Positions 47,913-56,598 of a DNA stretch of 64,000 nucleotides are shown one piece after another. The translations under genes and the position numbers were made by a program. Source of the stretch: Pseudomonas schmalbachii (lineage in GTDB: Bacteria > Pseudomonadota > Gammaproteobacteria > Pseudomonadales > Pseudomonadaceae); the NCBI RefSeq assembly GCF_017589465.1, contig NZ_JAELYA010000003.1:1-64000 (forward strand), in the 5' to 3' direction. Position 1 is the stretch's first letter; every line of letters starts with the position of its first letter. The notes under the pieces are model-generated. The model worked only from the letters and a program-made list of their open reading frames with translations, was not told the DNA's origin and did not search any database.

Positions 47913-48275
47913 GTGACGCCAGACCAGATCGCCCGCTTCTGCCTGCAATTGCCCGGAGCCCGCGAAGACATCAAATGGGGTAGCAACCGGGTGTTCTCGG
48001 TGGCCGGCAACAAGATGTTCGCCATCCTCGATTTCGTCGACGGCGGCGAAGGCGGACTGGCGTTCAAGGTCGACGACGAGCTGTTCCTCGGCTACGTCGA
48101 CCGTCCCGGTATCCGCCCCGCGCCCTATCTCGCCCGCGCCCGCTGGATCGCCCTCACCCGTCCCTACGCCATGGGCGACGCCGAACTGCGCGACGCCCTC
48201 ACCCGCTCCCATCAACTGGTGGTCAGGCGCCTGCCCAAGCGGCTGCGCCTCGGTCTGCTGCTGGATACGCCATGA
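47913..48275 (+). CDS. MmcQ/YjbR family protein
   Basis: A 120-residue protein of the MmcQ/YjbR family (double-wing, CyaY-like fold). Family pattern: ARFCLQLPGAREDIKWGSNRVFSVAGNKMFAIL, then GYVDRPGIRPAPYLARARWI. The start is a GTG with GGAGAA before it (reads MTPDQIARFC). Family members are often called DNA-binding, but their role is unproven. It overlaps the next gene by four bases. Confidence 0.82.
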   Translation: MTPDQIARFCLQLPGAREDIKWGSNRVFSVAGNKMFAILDFVDGGEGGLAFKVDDELFLGYVDRPGIRPAPYLARARWIALTRPYAMGDAELRDALTRSHQLVVRRLPKRLRLGLLLDTP

Positions 48276-48835
48276 GCGACGAACTGAACTGGATCGGCAT
48301 CTGGCAGAAACCTTCCGCCAGTTGGGAAACCCTGTGCATGCAGGAGGGGCGCGCCGACAGCCAGTTGCGCGCGATTGGCGAGGACGGCCAGGCACCCTAT
48401 CAGTTGGAATACAGCCTGCGCTGGGATGCCGAGTGGCACCTACGCGAAGCGTTGCTGCGAGTCGAGAGTGAAAGCGCCAGTGACGAACTGCATCTGCTGG
48501 CGGACGGCCTTGGGCACTGGCAAACCGCCGACGGCACTGTGCTGGCGGAGCTGGACGGCTGCCTGGATATCGATATCTGGCCCACGCCCTTCACCAACAC
48601 CTTCCCGATCCGCCGGCTGAATCTGGAAGATGGCCAGCACGCCGAGCTGGATGTGGTGTTCCTGGAAGCGCCCCGGCTGAAGCCGCGACGGATGCGCCAG
48701 GGCTACACGCGCCGCGATGCCAGCCATTACCTGTACCAGAACCTGGAAGGCAGCGGGTTCCAGGCCGTTCTCGAGGTGGATGAGCAGGGCTTGGTGATCG
48801 ATTACCAGGGACTGTTCCAGCGAGTAGCCGGGTGA
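48272..48835 (+). CDS. Putative glycolipid-binding domain protein (PF06475-like)
   Basis: A 187-residue protein. The layout is that of the Glycolipid_bind family: YQLEYSLRWDAEWHLREALL near residue 43, GCLDIDIWPTPFTNTFPIRRLNL near 95 and QGYTRRDASHYLYQNLEGSGFQA near 144. The family name comes from a structural guess; no activity is established. It starts inside the end of the mmcQ-like gene and probably forms a pair with it. Confidence 0.8.
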   Translation: MSDELNWIGIWQKPSASWETLCMQEGRADSQLRAIGEDGQAPYQLEYSLRWDAEWHLREALLRVESESASDELHLLADGLGHWQTADGTVLAELDGCLDIDIWPTPFTNTFPIRRLNLEDGQHAELDVVFLEAPRLKPRRMRQGYTRRDASHYLYQNLEGSGFQAVLEVDEQGLVIDYQGLFQRVAG

Positions 48836-48858
48836 GATTGGCGGGCTGCAATGCCCAC

Positions 48859-48933
48859 CGTAGGTTGGTGCTGAGCAACGCGAAGCCCAACATCGCCATC
48901 GTTGGGCTTCACTGCGTTCAGCGCCAACCTACG
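48859..48933. repeat. GTAGGTTGG palindromic repeat, copy D
   Basis: A 75-bp copy beginning CGTAGGTTGGTGCTGAGCAA and ending GTTCAGCGCCAACCTACG, just after the glycolipid-binding-like gene. It is the first of several repeats filling the 389-base gap 48836-49224. Confidence 0.85.
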
Positions 48934-49008
48934 CGGGTTATGGCCCAGTCACGTAGTGGTGCATGCCGAATCGTAGGAGCAACTGTCTTGCTGCCGAAGG
49001 TGCTTTTT

Positions 49009-49092
49009 GTAGGGTGGACAACGCGAAGCTTGTCCACCACTCCGTCACGCCGCGCCTGATGGTGGAAAAGGCTTCGCCGTTTTCCACCCTAC
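49009..49092. repeat. GTAGGGTGGACAAC palindromic repeat
   Basis: An 84-bp element of a different class: GTAGGGTGGACAACGCGAAGC at one end and GGCTTCGCCGTTTTCCACCC then TAC at the other, with GGTGGAAAA inside. No gene overlaps it. Confidence 0.75.
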
Positions 49093-49104
49093 GTAGCGTC
49101 ACCC

Positions 49105-49170
49105 GTAGGAGCGAGCTCTGCTCGCGAACATCGGCCCCGCAAAAGCTTCGCGAGCAGAGCTCGCTCCTAC
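49105..49170. repeat. REP-type element with perfect 22-bp arms
   Basis: Arms at 49105-49126 (GTAGGAGCGAGCTCTGCTCG plus CG) and 49149-49170 are exact reverse complements, 22 bases apart. A single REP of the GTAGGAGCGGGCCATGCCCG type follows at 49193-49219, just after the pcaD stop. Together these repeats separate pcaD from the upstream convergent genes; no coding sequence is seen. Confidence 0.8.
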
Positions 49171-49224
49171 AGGAACTCGCCCCACGACGGACTGTAGGAG
49201 CGGGCCATGCCCGCGATTTCGCTG

Positions 49225-50013
49225 TCAGGCGCGGAGGAAGTCCAGTACGCGACGGGTAAAGTGCTCGCCCGCCTCGACGTTGGACAGGTGCGCGGCGTGC
49301 AATTCGACCAGTTCGGCACCGCGGATGCGTTCCTGCATGAAGCGGCCATGTTCGGTGGTGGTCACCGGATCGGCAGCGCCGCAGACGACCAGGGTCGGTG
49401 CCTGGATCGCCGTCAGTTGCTCGCGGAAATCCGCATCGCGCACGGCCGCGCAGTTCGCCGCGTACCCCTGCGGCGAGGTCTGCGCGAGCATGCCGACGAT
49501 GGGTTCGACCTTGCCCGGTTGCGCCTGGGCGAAATCGGCGGTGAACCAGCGGGCGATGGAGGCATCGCGCAGGTCGCGCATGGCCTGCGCGCCACCGGCG
49601 AGGACGGTTTCGATGCGCGGGTTCCACACGCTCTCGTCACCGATCTTGGCGGCGGTGTTGCACAACACCAGACGCTCGATACGCTCAGGCGCGTTGATTG
49701 CCAACCACTGGCCGATCAGGCCGCCCATGGACAGGCCGCAGAAGCAGGCCTTGGCGATGTTCAGCGCATCCAGCAGGGCCAGCACGTCGCGGCCGAGCTG
49801 CTCGATGTTGTACGGGCCGTCAGTGACGGACGAGCCGCCGTGGCCGCGGGTGTCATAGCGCAGCACGCGGAAGTGCTCGCTGAAGGCGGGAATCTGCGCG
49901 TCCCACATGTGCAGGTCGGTGCCCAGGGAGTTGGACAGCACCAGCACCGGCGCGCCGGCCGGGCCTTCGAGGAGGTAGTTCAGGTCGCCGTCGGCGAGTT
50001 TTACGGAGGGCAT
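49225..50013 (-). CDS. pcaD: 3-oxoadipate enol-lactonase
   Basis: A 262-residue alpha/beta hydrolase. Ser95 (FCGLSMGGLIG) is the nucleophile, with Asp in VCGAADPVTT and His in LHAAHLSNVE. The start MPSVKLADGDLNYLLEGPAG and the neighbours pcaF, pcaJ and pcaI identify the lactonase that opens beta-ketoadipate enol-lactone to beta-ketoadipate. It is separated from pcaF by a repeat of about 110 bases but lies on the same strand, so it is probably the last gene of the pcaIJFD unit. Confidence 0.92.
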   Translation of the reverse strand: MPSVKLADGDLNYLLEGPAGAPVLVLSNSLGTDLHMWDAQIPAFSEHFRVLRYDTRGHGGSSVTDGPYNIEQLGRDVLALLDALNIAKACFCGLSMGGLIGQWLAINAPERIERLVLCNTAAKIGDESVWNPRIETVLAGGAQAMRDLRDASIARWFTADFAQAQPGKVEPIVGMLAQTSPQGYAANCAAVRDADFREQLTAIQAPTLVVCGAADPVTTTEHGRFMQERIRGAELVELHAAHLSNVEAGEHFTRRVLDFLRA

Positions 50014-50076
50014 GGAAAACTCCAGGCGGATTGCATTCGTTCATGAAGAGTAACGGACTTCGGGAGCGAGAGCGCC

Positions 50077-50181
50077 CTCACCCCCGCCCTCTCCCGGAGG
50101 GAGAGGGGGTAGGCCGGCGCGGTTTGCTATCCCCTCGCTCCGAACCATCTCCTCTCCCTCCGGGAGAGGGTTAGGGTGAGG
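50077..50181. repeat. Intergenic inverted repeat, CCCTCACCC...GGGTGAGGG type, copy 2
   Basis: The same class as 4186-4305: CCCTCACCCCCGCCCTCTCC at one end and GGAGAGGGTTAGGGTGAGGG at the other. It lies between pcaF and pcaD inside the presumed operon. Confidence 0.75.
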
Positions 50182-50191
50182 GGAAAAGCCC

Positions 50192-51393
<1,202 letters not shown>

Positions 51394-51397
<4 letters not shown>

Positions 51398-52176
51398 TCC
51401 TCACCGCCTTGCTGGCCGTGGGCGGCAGCGGTGCGGGCTTCCAGGGCGCGCAGTGCAGTCAGCTCCACTTCGGTCGGCGCGACGGTTTCGGCGACGCTGT
51501 CGGCGAAGCGGATCGCCCAGCCGGTGTTCTCGACCACCTGCTCGCGGGTCACGCCCGGGTGCAGCGAGGTGACGATGAATTCGTTGGTGCCGGCTTCCGG
51601 CTCCATGATGCAGAGGTCGGTGATGATCGCCACCGGGCCCTTGCCGGGCAGGCCGAGCTGCTGGCGATGGTCGCCGCCCTCGCCGTGGCCGACGGAGGTG
51701 ATGAAGGCCAGTTTGTCGACGAAGGTGCGGTGCGACTGCTTGAGGATGATCAGCACTTCCTTGGCGCTGCCTGCGATTTCCGGCGCGCCGCCGGCGCCCG
51801 GCAGACGGACTTTCGGGTTGTTGTAGTCGCCGATCACGGTGGTGTTGATGTTGCCGAAACGGTCAACCTGCGCCGCGCCGAGGAAGCCGACGTCGATACG
51901 GCCGCCCTGCAGCCAGTAGCGGAAGATCTCGCCGGTGGGCACTACGGTATCCGCGGTCTCGGCCAGCTCGCCGTCGCCGATGGACAGCGGCAGCACGGTG
52001 GGCTTGGCGCCGATGGGGCCGGATTCGTAGATCAGGACCACATCCGGGGACGAGGTCAGACGGGCCAGGTTGGCAGCCTTGGACGGCAGGCCGATGCCGA
52101 CGAAGCAGACGGCGCCGTTCTTCAGGCGGCGGGCGGCGGCGACGGTCATCATTTCATTGGTGCTGTAGGCGCTCAT
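51394..52176 (-). CDS. pcaJ: 3-oxoadipate CoA-transferase, beta subunit
   Basis: A 260-residue family I CoA-transferase beta subunit. The catalytic glutamate is Glu51 in LIYESGPIG, and the glycine loop [18 protein letters not shown] is near residue 24. With PcaI it moves CoA from succinyl-CoA to 3-oxoadipate. The frame extends to 52248, but the ATG at 52176 shares one base with the pcaI stop (TGATG), the expected coupling. The cat-type paralogue (catJ) is an alternative name in strains with a separate cat set. Confidence 0.92.
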
Positions 52177-53024
52177 CACTTGGCCTCCGCGATTTTTTTC
52201 TGGAATGCCGCAAAGTCGGCGGTGCCACGGATGTACTCGTCGATCCACGCGGTGAAGGTTTCACGGTCGCGGGCAATCGGGTCCCAGGCCTGGTAGAAGC
52301 GGTTGTCGCGCTCGTAGTAACCATGGGCGTAGGACGGATGCGCGCCGCCGGGAACGTGGCAGACGGCGGAGAGTGCCCAGGTCGGCAGCACGCAGGCGTT
52401 CATCGGCGCGTTCAGGTCGTCGACGATCTCTTCCACGGTGACGATGCAGCGCTTGGCCGCCAGGGCCGCTTCCTTCTGCACGCCGAGGATGCCCCAGAGC
52501 AGCACGTTGCCCTTGCGGTCGGCCTTCTGCGCGTGGATCACGGTGACGTCCGGACGAACCGAGGGAACCGCGGCCAGTTGCTCGCCGGTGAACGGGCAAT
52601 TGATGAACCTGATGTTCGGGTTGACCTTCGGCAGGTCGGAGCCGGCGTAGGCACGCAGTACCGCGAACGGCAGGCCCGAAGCACCGGCTACGTAGGAGTT
52701 GGCCAGGTCGGCATGGCTGTGCTCGTCGATCTCGATCGCGTTCGGCCACTTCTTCTCCACCGCGTCGCGCAGGCGGTGCAGCGAGCCGACACCCGGATTG
52801 CCGCCCCAGGAGAAGGTCAGCTTGCGTGCGCAGCCGGCGCCGATCAGCAGGTCGTAGACCAGGTCGGGGGTCATGCGAACCAGGTGCAGGTCTTTCTTGC
52901 CCTGGCGGATCAGTTCGTGGGAGGCGGCAGTGGGAATCAGGTGAGTGAAGCCTTCGAGGGCGACGGTGTCGCCGTCGTGTACGAAACGCTCGACTGCTTC
53001 GCGGAGAGTGAGGAGCTCGGCCAT
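52176..53024 (-). CDS. pcaI: 3-oxoadipate CoA-transferase, alpha subunit
   Basis: A 282-residue family I CoA-transferase alpha subunit: start MAELLTLREAVERFVHDGDT, glycine motif FSWGGNPGVGSLHRLRDAVE near residue 90, and conserved VHAQKADRKGNVLLWG-type region near 165. The frame extends upstream to 53102 without family sequence; the ATG at 53024 is chosen. First gene of pcaIJFD, preceded by a PcaR-like palindrome. No pcaR, pcaK, pcaB or pcaC is in the window. Confidence 0.92.
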   Translation of the reverse strand: MAELLTLREAVERFVHDGDTVALEGFTHLIPTAASHELIRQGKKDLHLVRMTPDLVYDLLIGAGCARKLTFSWGGNPGVGSLHRLRDAVEKKWPNAIEIDEHSHADLANSYVAGASGLPFAVLRAYAGSDLPKVNPNIRFINCPFTGEQLAAVPSVRPDVTVIHAQKADRKGNVLLWGILGVQKEAALAAKRCIVTVEEIVDDLNAPMNACVLPTWALSAVCHVPGGAHPSYAHGYYERDNRFYQAWDPIARDRETFTAWIDEYIRGTADFAAFQKKIAEAK

Positions 53025-53120
53025 GGTTTTTCTCGTTTGGTCATCCAGGGCATCCGGCGATGCCGTTGGGAAGACCTTATCCCTGGGCCGGGCAGCGAAC
53101 AATCCGATAATCGACTATTC

Positions 53121-53135
53121 GTTCGAATATCGAAC
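53121..53135. promoter_or_regulatory. PcaR-like operator upstream of pcaI
   Basis: On the pcaI strand the site reads GTTCGATATTCGAAC, a perfect 6-3-6 palindrome. From memory, the PcaR operator at P. putida pcaI is GTTCGATAATCGCAC, which differs at two of 15 positions. A second related stretch, GTCGATTATCGGATT, follows directly toward the gene (about 53103-53117). It lies 97 bases upstream of the pcaI start. PcaR with beta-ketoadipate is the expected activator; its gene is elsewhere. Confidence 0.75.
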
Positions 53136-53172
53136 ACTTATGACGGATACTCGATCATAGTCATGGGGTCTT

Positions 53173-53350
53173 CGTAGGTTGGGCTGAGGTACGAAGCCCA
53201 ACATCCGATGGGCATCGCAGCATGTTTGTTGGGCTTCGCTGCGCTCAGCGCCAACCTACAAGAACTCAGCCCAACATCCGGTGGGCATCGCAGCATGCTT
53301 GTTGGGCTTCGCTGCGCTCAGCGCCAACCTACGCGCTAGGCCAACCTACG
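53173..53350. repeat. GTAGGTTGG palindromic repeat, tandem copies E and F
   Basis: Copy E (53173-53259) and a partly degraded copy F (53260-53350) lie head to tail. Both contain GGGCATCGCAGCATG centres followed by TTGTTGGGCTTCGCTGCGCT, so copy F arose by local duplication. They fill most of the gap between pcaI and the csgG terminator. No gene was seen in this gap. Confidence 0.82.
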
Positions 53351-53360
53351 GGCGCACCAT

Positions 53361-53384
53361 AAAAAAGCCCGGCGAGTGCCGGGC
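53361..53384 (-). terminator. Intrinsic terminator of the csg/secretion operon
   Basis: On the minus strand: GCCCGGC-ACTC-GCCGGGC followed by TTTTTT, starting 22 bases after the csgG stop. A canonical rho-independent terminator that marks the 3' end of the long operon. Confidence 0.93.
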
Positions 53385-53405
53385 CGAATACTTCAGGGGA
53401 AAAGC

Positions 53406-54272
53406 TCAGTTGGTATGGATGATGGTCGGCGGAGCGGCCTGGGTGAGGTACTTGGTCACCGCCGGATTGGTCATCGCATTGACGTCCGCTGCCTGCCACA
53501 TGCCGCGTTCGATGCCCTGGGCGATCAGGTGCGCCACCGCCGATTCGACCGCCGCCAGCACGCAGAGCTGCGCGGGCTCGTTGTTGGTGTAGCCGACTTC
53601 CACTTCCAGCAGCTTCTTGAACTCGATGAACTTGAAGACGCTGGCGCTCTGGCCGATGGAGAAGATCGTCTTGCTGGTCATCACGTTGGCCAGCACGTGC
53701 CCGGTGCGCACGTCCACCGCGCGCAGGTTCACCGTGACCTGGTCGGCACGGTATTCCACCGTGGTGCCGATGCCCAGGTAGCGCGCGCCGTCGCCGCCGG
53801 TGCGGATGTCGGTGTCGTAGCCGACGATGCCGCCTTCCAGCATCAGGTTGGCGGCCTGCAGCGGCGGCAGTTCGGCCTGGATGTTCGCCGGGGTGTTCGG
53901 CTTCTTCTGCGAGGCGCGGATGATCTTGCGTTCGGTCAGCAGGTTCTGCAGACCCTCGCGCTCCAGCACCACGAACCAGCCGCTGGTCTGCAGCGCATCC
54001 ATCAGCATGCTTGCCGCGCCCTGGGTGACGCTGGTGGAGAAGGAGCTGGCCGGGGCCGGCTTGTACTGTCCGGTCTGGTCGCGGAAACCGTAGACCGCCG
54101 CCACCAGCCGCCCCTTCGGCCGTGGCATGGCGAGCAGATCGTAGTAGGTCGAGGTGCGCGGAGTGAGCGTGGGCTGCTCGCCCTGCTCGGCTGGCATCGG
54201 ATCACGCAACGCACATCCATGGAGTGCGGTCACAGCAACTGCGAGCAGTACTGCCTTCATCACTGCATTCAT
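53406..54272 (-). CDS. csgG: Curli outer-membrane export lipoprotein CsgG
   Basis: A 288-residue lipoprotein (lipobox ALHGC, acylated Cys20) of the CsgG family. It has the usual order: LTPRTSTYYDLLAMPRPKGR, then VYGFRDQTGQYKPAPASS near residue 62, the pore-lining region, and GGIVGYDTDIRTGG near 145. CsgG forms a nonameric outer-membrane channel through which curli subunits leave. It is the last gene of a long operon whose upper part is a type IV pilus/type II secretion-like machine. No csgA or csgB is in the window. Confidence 0.94.
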   Translation of the reverse strand: MNAVMKAVLLAVAVTALHGCALRDPMPAEQGEQPTLTPRTSTYYDLLAMPRPKGRLVAAVYGFRDQTGQYKPAPASSFSTSVTQGAASMLMDALQTSGWFVVLEREGLQNLLTERKIIRASQKKPNTPANIQAELPPLQAANLMLEGGIVGYDTDIRTGGDGARYLGIGTTVEYRADQVTVNLRAVDVRTGHVLANVMTSKTIFSIGQSASVFKFIEFKKLLEVEVGYTNNEPAQLCVLAAVESAVAHLIAQGIERGMWQAADVNAMTNPAVTKYLTQAAPPTIIHTN

Positions 54273-54297
54273 GGCCTGTCTTCCTTGCTGGTCTTGT

Positions 54298-54708
54298 TCA
54301 GGGGGCCAGGCCGTCTACGACGACCTCGGAAATCTCACCGGTCGATCGGTCGGTTATCTGGATGGTCAGCGCTCCCGAGTCCTCCAGGATATTGACGATG
54401 AATTCATCGGTGATCAGCGAGCCGGTCTTGCCGTTCTGCACATCCGTCAGCAGCTGCGACAGCAACCGCGACTGCAGCTGGTTGGTGAACCGGTCGAGCG
54501 CGGAGGTGGTGGTCCGGCTCACCGCATCCGGATCGTCGTGATCGTCCTGGGCCTGGGCGTTGTTCAGCAGCCAGTTGCCGTTCAACGGGTTGCCGCCGAA
54601 GGATGGGTTGACCGGCGTGTAGACCAGCTGGGAAGCCACCGCCGAGCCCGTGAGCAGATTGCTTGCCAGCCATATGCAGGCTGGAAGGCAGATTGTTTTC
54701 CTGTTCAT
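54298..54708 (-). CDS. csgF: Curli assembly protein CsgF
   Basis: A 136-residue secreted protein. A signal peptide covers about residues 1-25 (ends GSAVASQ). Mature CsgF starts with a region that inserts in the CsgG pore; here VYTPVNPSFGGNPLNGNWLL fits the family's NPxFGGNP motif. CsgF couples the CsgG pore to the CsgB nucleator at the surface. It overlaps csgE by four bases and is 25 bases before csgG. Confidence 0.93.
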   Translation of the reverse strand: MNRKTICLPACIWLASNLLTGSAVASQLVYTPVNPSFGGNPLNGNWLLNNAQAQDDHDDPDAVSRTTTSALDRFTNQLQSRLLSQLLTDVQNGKTGSLITDEFIVNILEDSGALTIQITDRSTGEISEVVVDGLAP

Positions 54709-55157
54709 AGTTCATCCTTTTCCAGGTCGGTGTTGTCCTGCAGCTGTGCTTCCAGCTTGCTGCGGACGATCTGCTGCTTCACGAAATCCGCCGCGTCGGA
54801 TGCGACGGTCCTGAGTTCCGAGGTGTTCGGCGACAGAAAGCGCCGGTACACCACGCGCTGCTCGTACTCGACGATGATCAGGCTGCCCCAGCGCGCGTCG
54901 GGGCGTTCGCGGATCACCAGGTTGAAATCCAGGCGACTGGTGTCGCGCATGCGGTCGCTGAAGTAGCGATAGAACTCGTGGCCGATGTGCGAGATGGAGT
55001 CGTCGACCAGGAAGCCCATCATTTCGTCTTCCTCGTCGGCCGCTGCCGTCGCCGCCGCCAGCAGCAGAACCAGGCCGCAGGCGCGGGCCAGCCGTCCGCC
55101 ACTGCGGGACGGCCTGCCGGTTGCCGGTGCGTTGCGCCTGAAGATCGACATCGACAT
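54705..55157 (-). CDS. csgE: Curli secretion specificity factor CsgE
   Basis: A 150-residue periplasmic protein with a basic N-terminal region and signal helix (GLVLLLAAATAAADEEDE, cleavage near residue 40). Family sequence then follows: ISHIGHEFYRYFSDR, VIRERPDARWGSLIIVEYEQ and VVYRRFLSPNT. CsgE caps the CsgG channel in the periplasm and selects curli substrates. The chosen ATG at 55157 overlaps the stop of the pseudopilin-like gene (TGATG). The N-terminal extension of about 25 residues before the signal helix is longer than in E. coli CsgE; the ATG two codons later is equally possible. Confidence 0.92.
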   Translation of the reverse strand: MSMSIFRRNAPATGRPSRSGGRLARACGLVLLLAAATAAADEEDEMMGFLVDDSISHIGHEFYRYFSDRMRDTSRLDFNLVIRERPDARWGSLIIVEYEQRVVYRRFLSPNTSELRTVASDAADFVKQQIVRSKLEAQLQDNTDLEKDEL

Positions 55158-55774
55158 CACTCCTCTCCTGCCGAACCGGCTGGGCTGCTTGGCAGCGGAC
55201 TGCTCTGCAGCGGGCTGGGCACGAACGGCTGCCCTCGCCCGGAACTGCCTGGTTGTCCCTGGCCGCCGCCGGATTGCCGGCTGTCGGTCAGGTCCTTCTC
55301 CGCCACGAACTGCCAGTCGGAATAACTCTCCATGCCCTCGAATGCCTCCCAGCGCAGCGGAAAGCCGGCTTTCTTGATCGGCGTCTCGCGCGACTGGCTG
55401 TAGACCCCGGATATGCGTCCGTCGATGGTCCGTACCAGTCCCCATTCCATGTCGCCGGTCATCGGGTCCGGATAGAGCCGGCGCAGATGATGCTGCGGCT
55501 GTGGGAAACGCTTGTCCTCCAGCAACTCCTCCAGACTGGAGGGAAACTGCGCCAGCCCCGGGGAACTGGCGTAGTAGCTACGCAATGCACTTGCATACTG
55601 TGTGCCGACCCACAGCAACTGGCGTTCCTTTTCGCGCTTGGCGGCGGTTGCCCAGATCTCCCCGACCGAGGCAAGCATCAGGCCCATCACCACGACGATG
55701 AACAGCACGCCGAAATAGGTGAAACCCTCCTGGCTGGCGGGGCCGCGGCTACCAGTCCGCATACAGGCTGCCAT
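55157..55774 (-). CDS. Pseudopilin-like protein with atypical processing site
   Basis: A 205-residue protein with a class III signal: basic leader, then QEG|FTYFGVLFIVVVMGLML. The usual Glu5 of the mature pilin is Gly here (FTYFG against FTLIE). In T4P and T2SS biology, minor pseudopilins without Glu5 (GspK-type) sit at the fibre tip. The soluble part (PSSLEELLEDKRFPQPQHHLRRLYPDPMTG) resembles GspG-like proteins, and a Gly/Pro/Ser-rich tail covers residues 165-205. The ATG at 55774 has GGGAGG seven bases before it. It is coupled to csgE by TGATG, which ties the pilin part of the operon to the curli part. Confidence 0.85.
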   Translation of the reverse strand: MAACMRTGSRGPASQEGFTYFGVLFIVVVMGLMLASVGEIWATAAKREKERQLLWVGTQYASALRSYYASSPGLAQFPSSLEELLEDKRFPQPQHHLRRLYPDPMTGDMEWGLVRTIDGRISGVYSQSRETPIKKAGFPLRWEAFEGMESYSDWQFVAEKDLTDSRQSGGGQGQPGSSGRGQPFVPSPLQSSPLPSSPAGSAGEE

Positions 55775-56123
55775 CCTTGGCCCTCCCGCTCGCGCCGCTG
55801 TGCACGTCCGCCACGCCGCCCGGCACGCCGTCCGGCGGCGGCACCACCAGCCAGAGATCGTTGCGTTCGGTGATCGGGTCCACCGGCAGGGCGCGCAGGT
55901 AGCGCTGGGTCACCAGTTCGTCGATCGTCTCCGGGTACTTCCCTGTGTCGCCGTAGTAGTGATCGAGGGCCTCGCGCATCACCGACAGACTCTGGCGCAG
56001 GGTGGTTTCCTTGGAGGTTTCCAGGCTGTTGAAGTAGCGCGGGACGGCGATGGTCATCAGGGTGGCGATGATCGCCATGACCACCAGCAGCTCGATCAGC
56101 GTAAAGCCCTTGTTCGCTCGCAT
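55749..56123 (-). CDS. Type II secretion GspG-like pseudopilin
   Basis: A 124-residue pseudopilin: leader MRANKG, then FTLIELLVVMAIIATLMTIAVPRY with Glu5 present. The globular part LRQSLSVMREALDHYYGDTGKYPETIDELV followed by LPVDPITERNDLWLVVPPP is typical of the GspG/major pseudopilin class. Prepilin peptidase should cut after Gly6. It lies four bases after the preceding pseudopilin gene and overlaps the next one. Confidence 0.9.
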   Translation of the reverse strand: MRANKGFTLIELLVVMAIIATLMTIAVPRYFNSLETSKETTLRQSLSVMREALDHYYGDTGKYPETIDELVTQRYLRALPVDPITERNDLWLVVPPPDGVPGGVADVHSGASGRAKDGSLYADW

Positions 56124-56127
56124 GACG

Positions 56128-56595
56128 TCACCACTCCCGGTACGGAATACCGTTCAAACCCTTGCCGCGCGCCAGGGAGTAGACGTCGAAGACATCCTCC
56201 CCATCGTGCGGCTCTTGCGCCGAACTGTCGTAGGCGCGCAGCCCCCAGCTTTCCTCCGGCTTGAGTTTGGGATCGGAGAACGGATCGCGCGGCAGCCGCC
56301 GCAGGAAGTAGATCTTCGCCCCCTTCGCACTGCGCTGGTCGCGTACGCCGTCGACCAGCACCTGCAGCTTCGGCGGATAACCGCTGCTGCCCACCGACTT
56401 CTCGATATGCCCCGCGTCGGCCTCGCGCTTGTAGGCGTCCAGCGCATCGCGGATCTGGTACAGCGCGTCCCTGAGTTCCTGTTCCTTGCCGCGCCGGATC
56501 ACGGTTTCCGTGAGCGGTGCGGCGATGCTTGCGAGCAGCCCGAGGATGGCCAGCGTGATCACCACTTCGATCAGCGTGAAGCCCCGGGCGCGCAT
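56128..56595 (-). CDS. Type II secretion GspG-like pseudopilin
   Basis: A 155-residue pseudopilin: leader MRARG, then FTLIEVVITLAILGLLASIAAPL with Glu5. The globular part contains ELRDALYQIRDALDAYKREADAGHI, GYPPKLQVLVDGV and FLRRLPRDPFSDP. With the next gene it forms a pair of GspG-like proteins, which is unusual for a T2SS but common in the smaller pilus-like operons. It starts three bases after the secretin stop. Confidence 0.9.
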   Translation of the reverse strand: MRARGFTLIEVVITLAILGLLASIAAPLTETVIRRGKEQELRDALYQIRDALDAYKREADAGHIEKSVGSSGYPPKLQVLVDGVRDQRSAKGAKIYFLRRLPRDPFSDPKLKPEESWGLRAYDSSAQEPHDGEDVFDVYSLARGKGLNGIPYREW

Positions 56596-56598
56596 GAC

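Noticed and set aside
53173-53350. Possible CRISPR array from tandem repeats
   Set aside because: Only two units of a palindromic intergenic element, with no constant spacer length and no cas genes.
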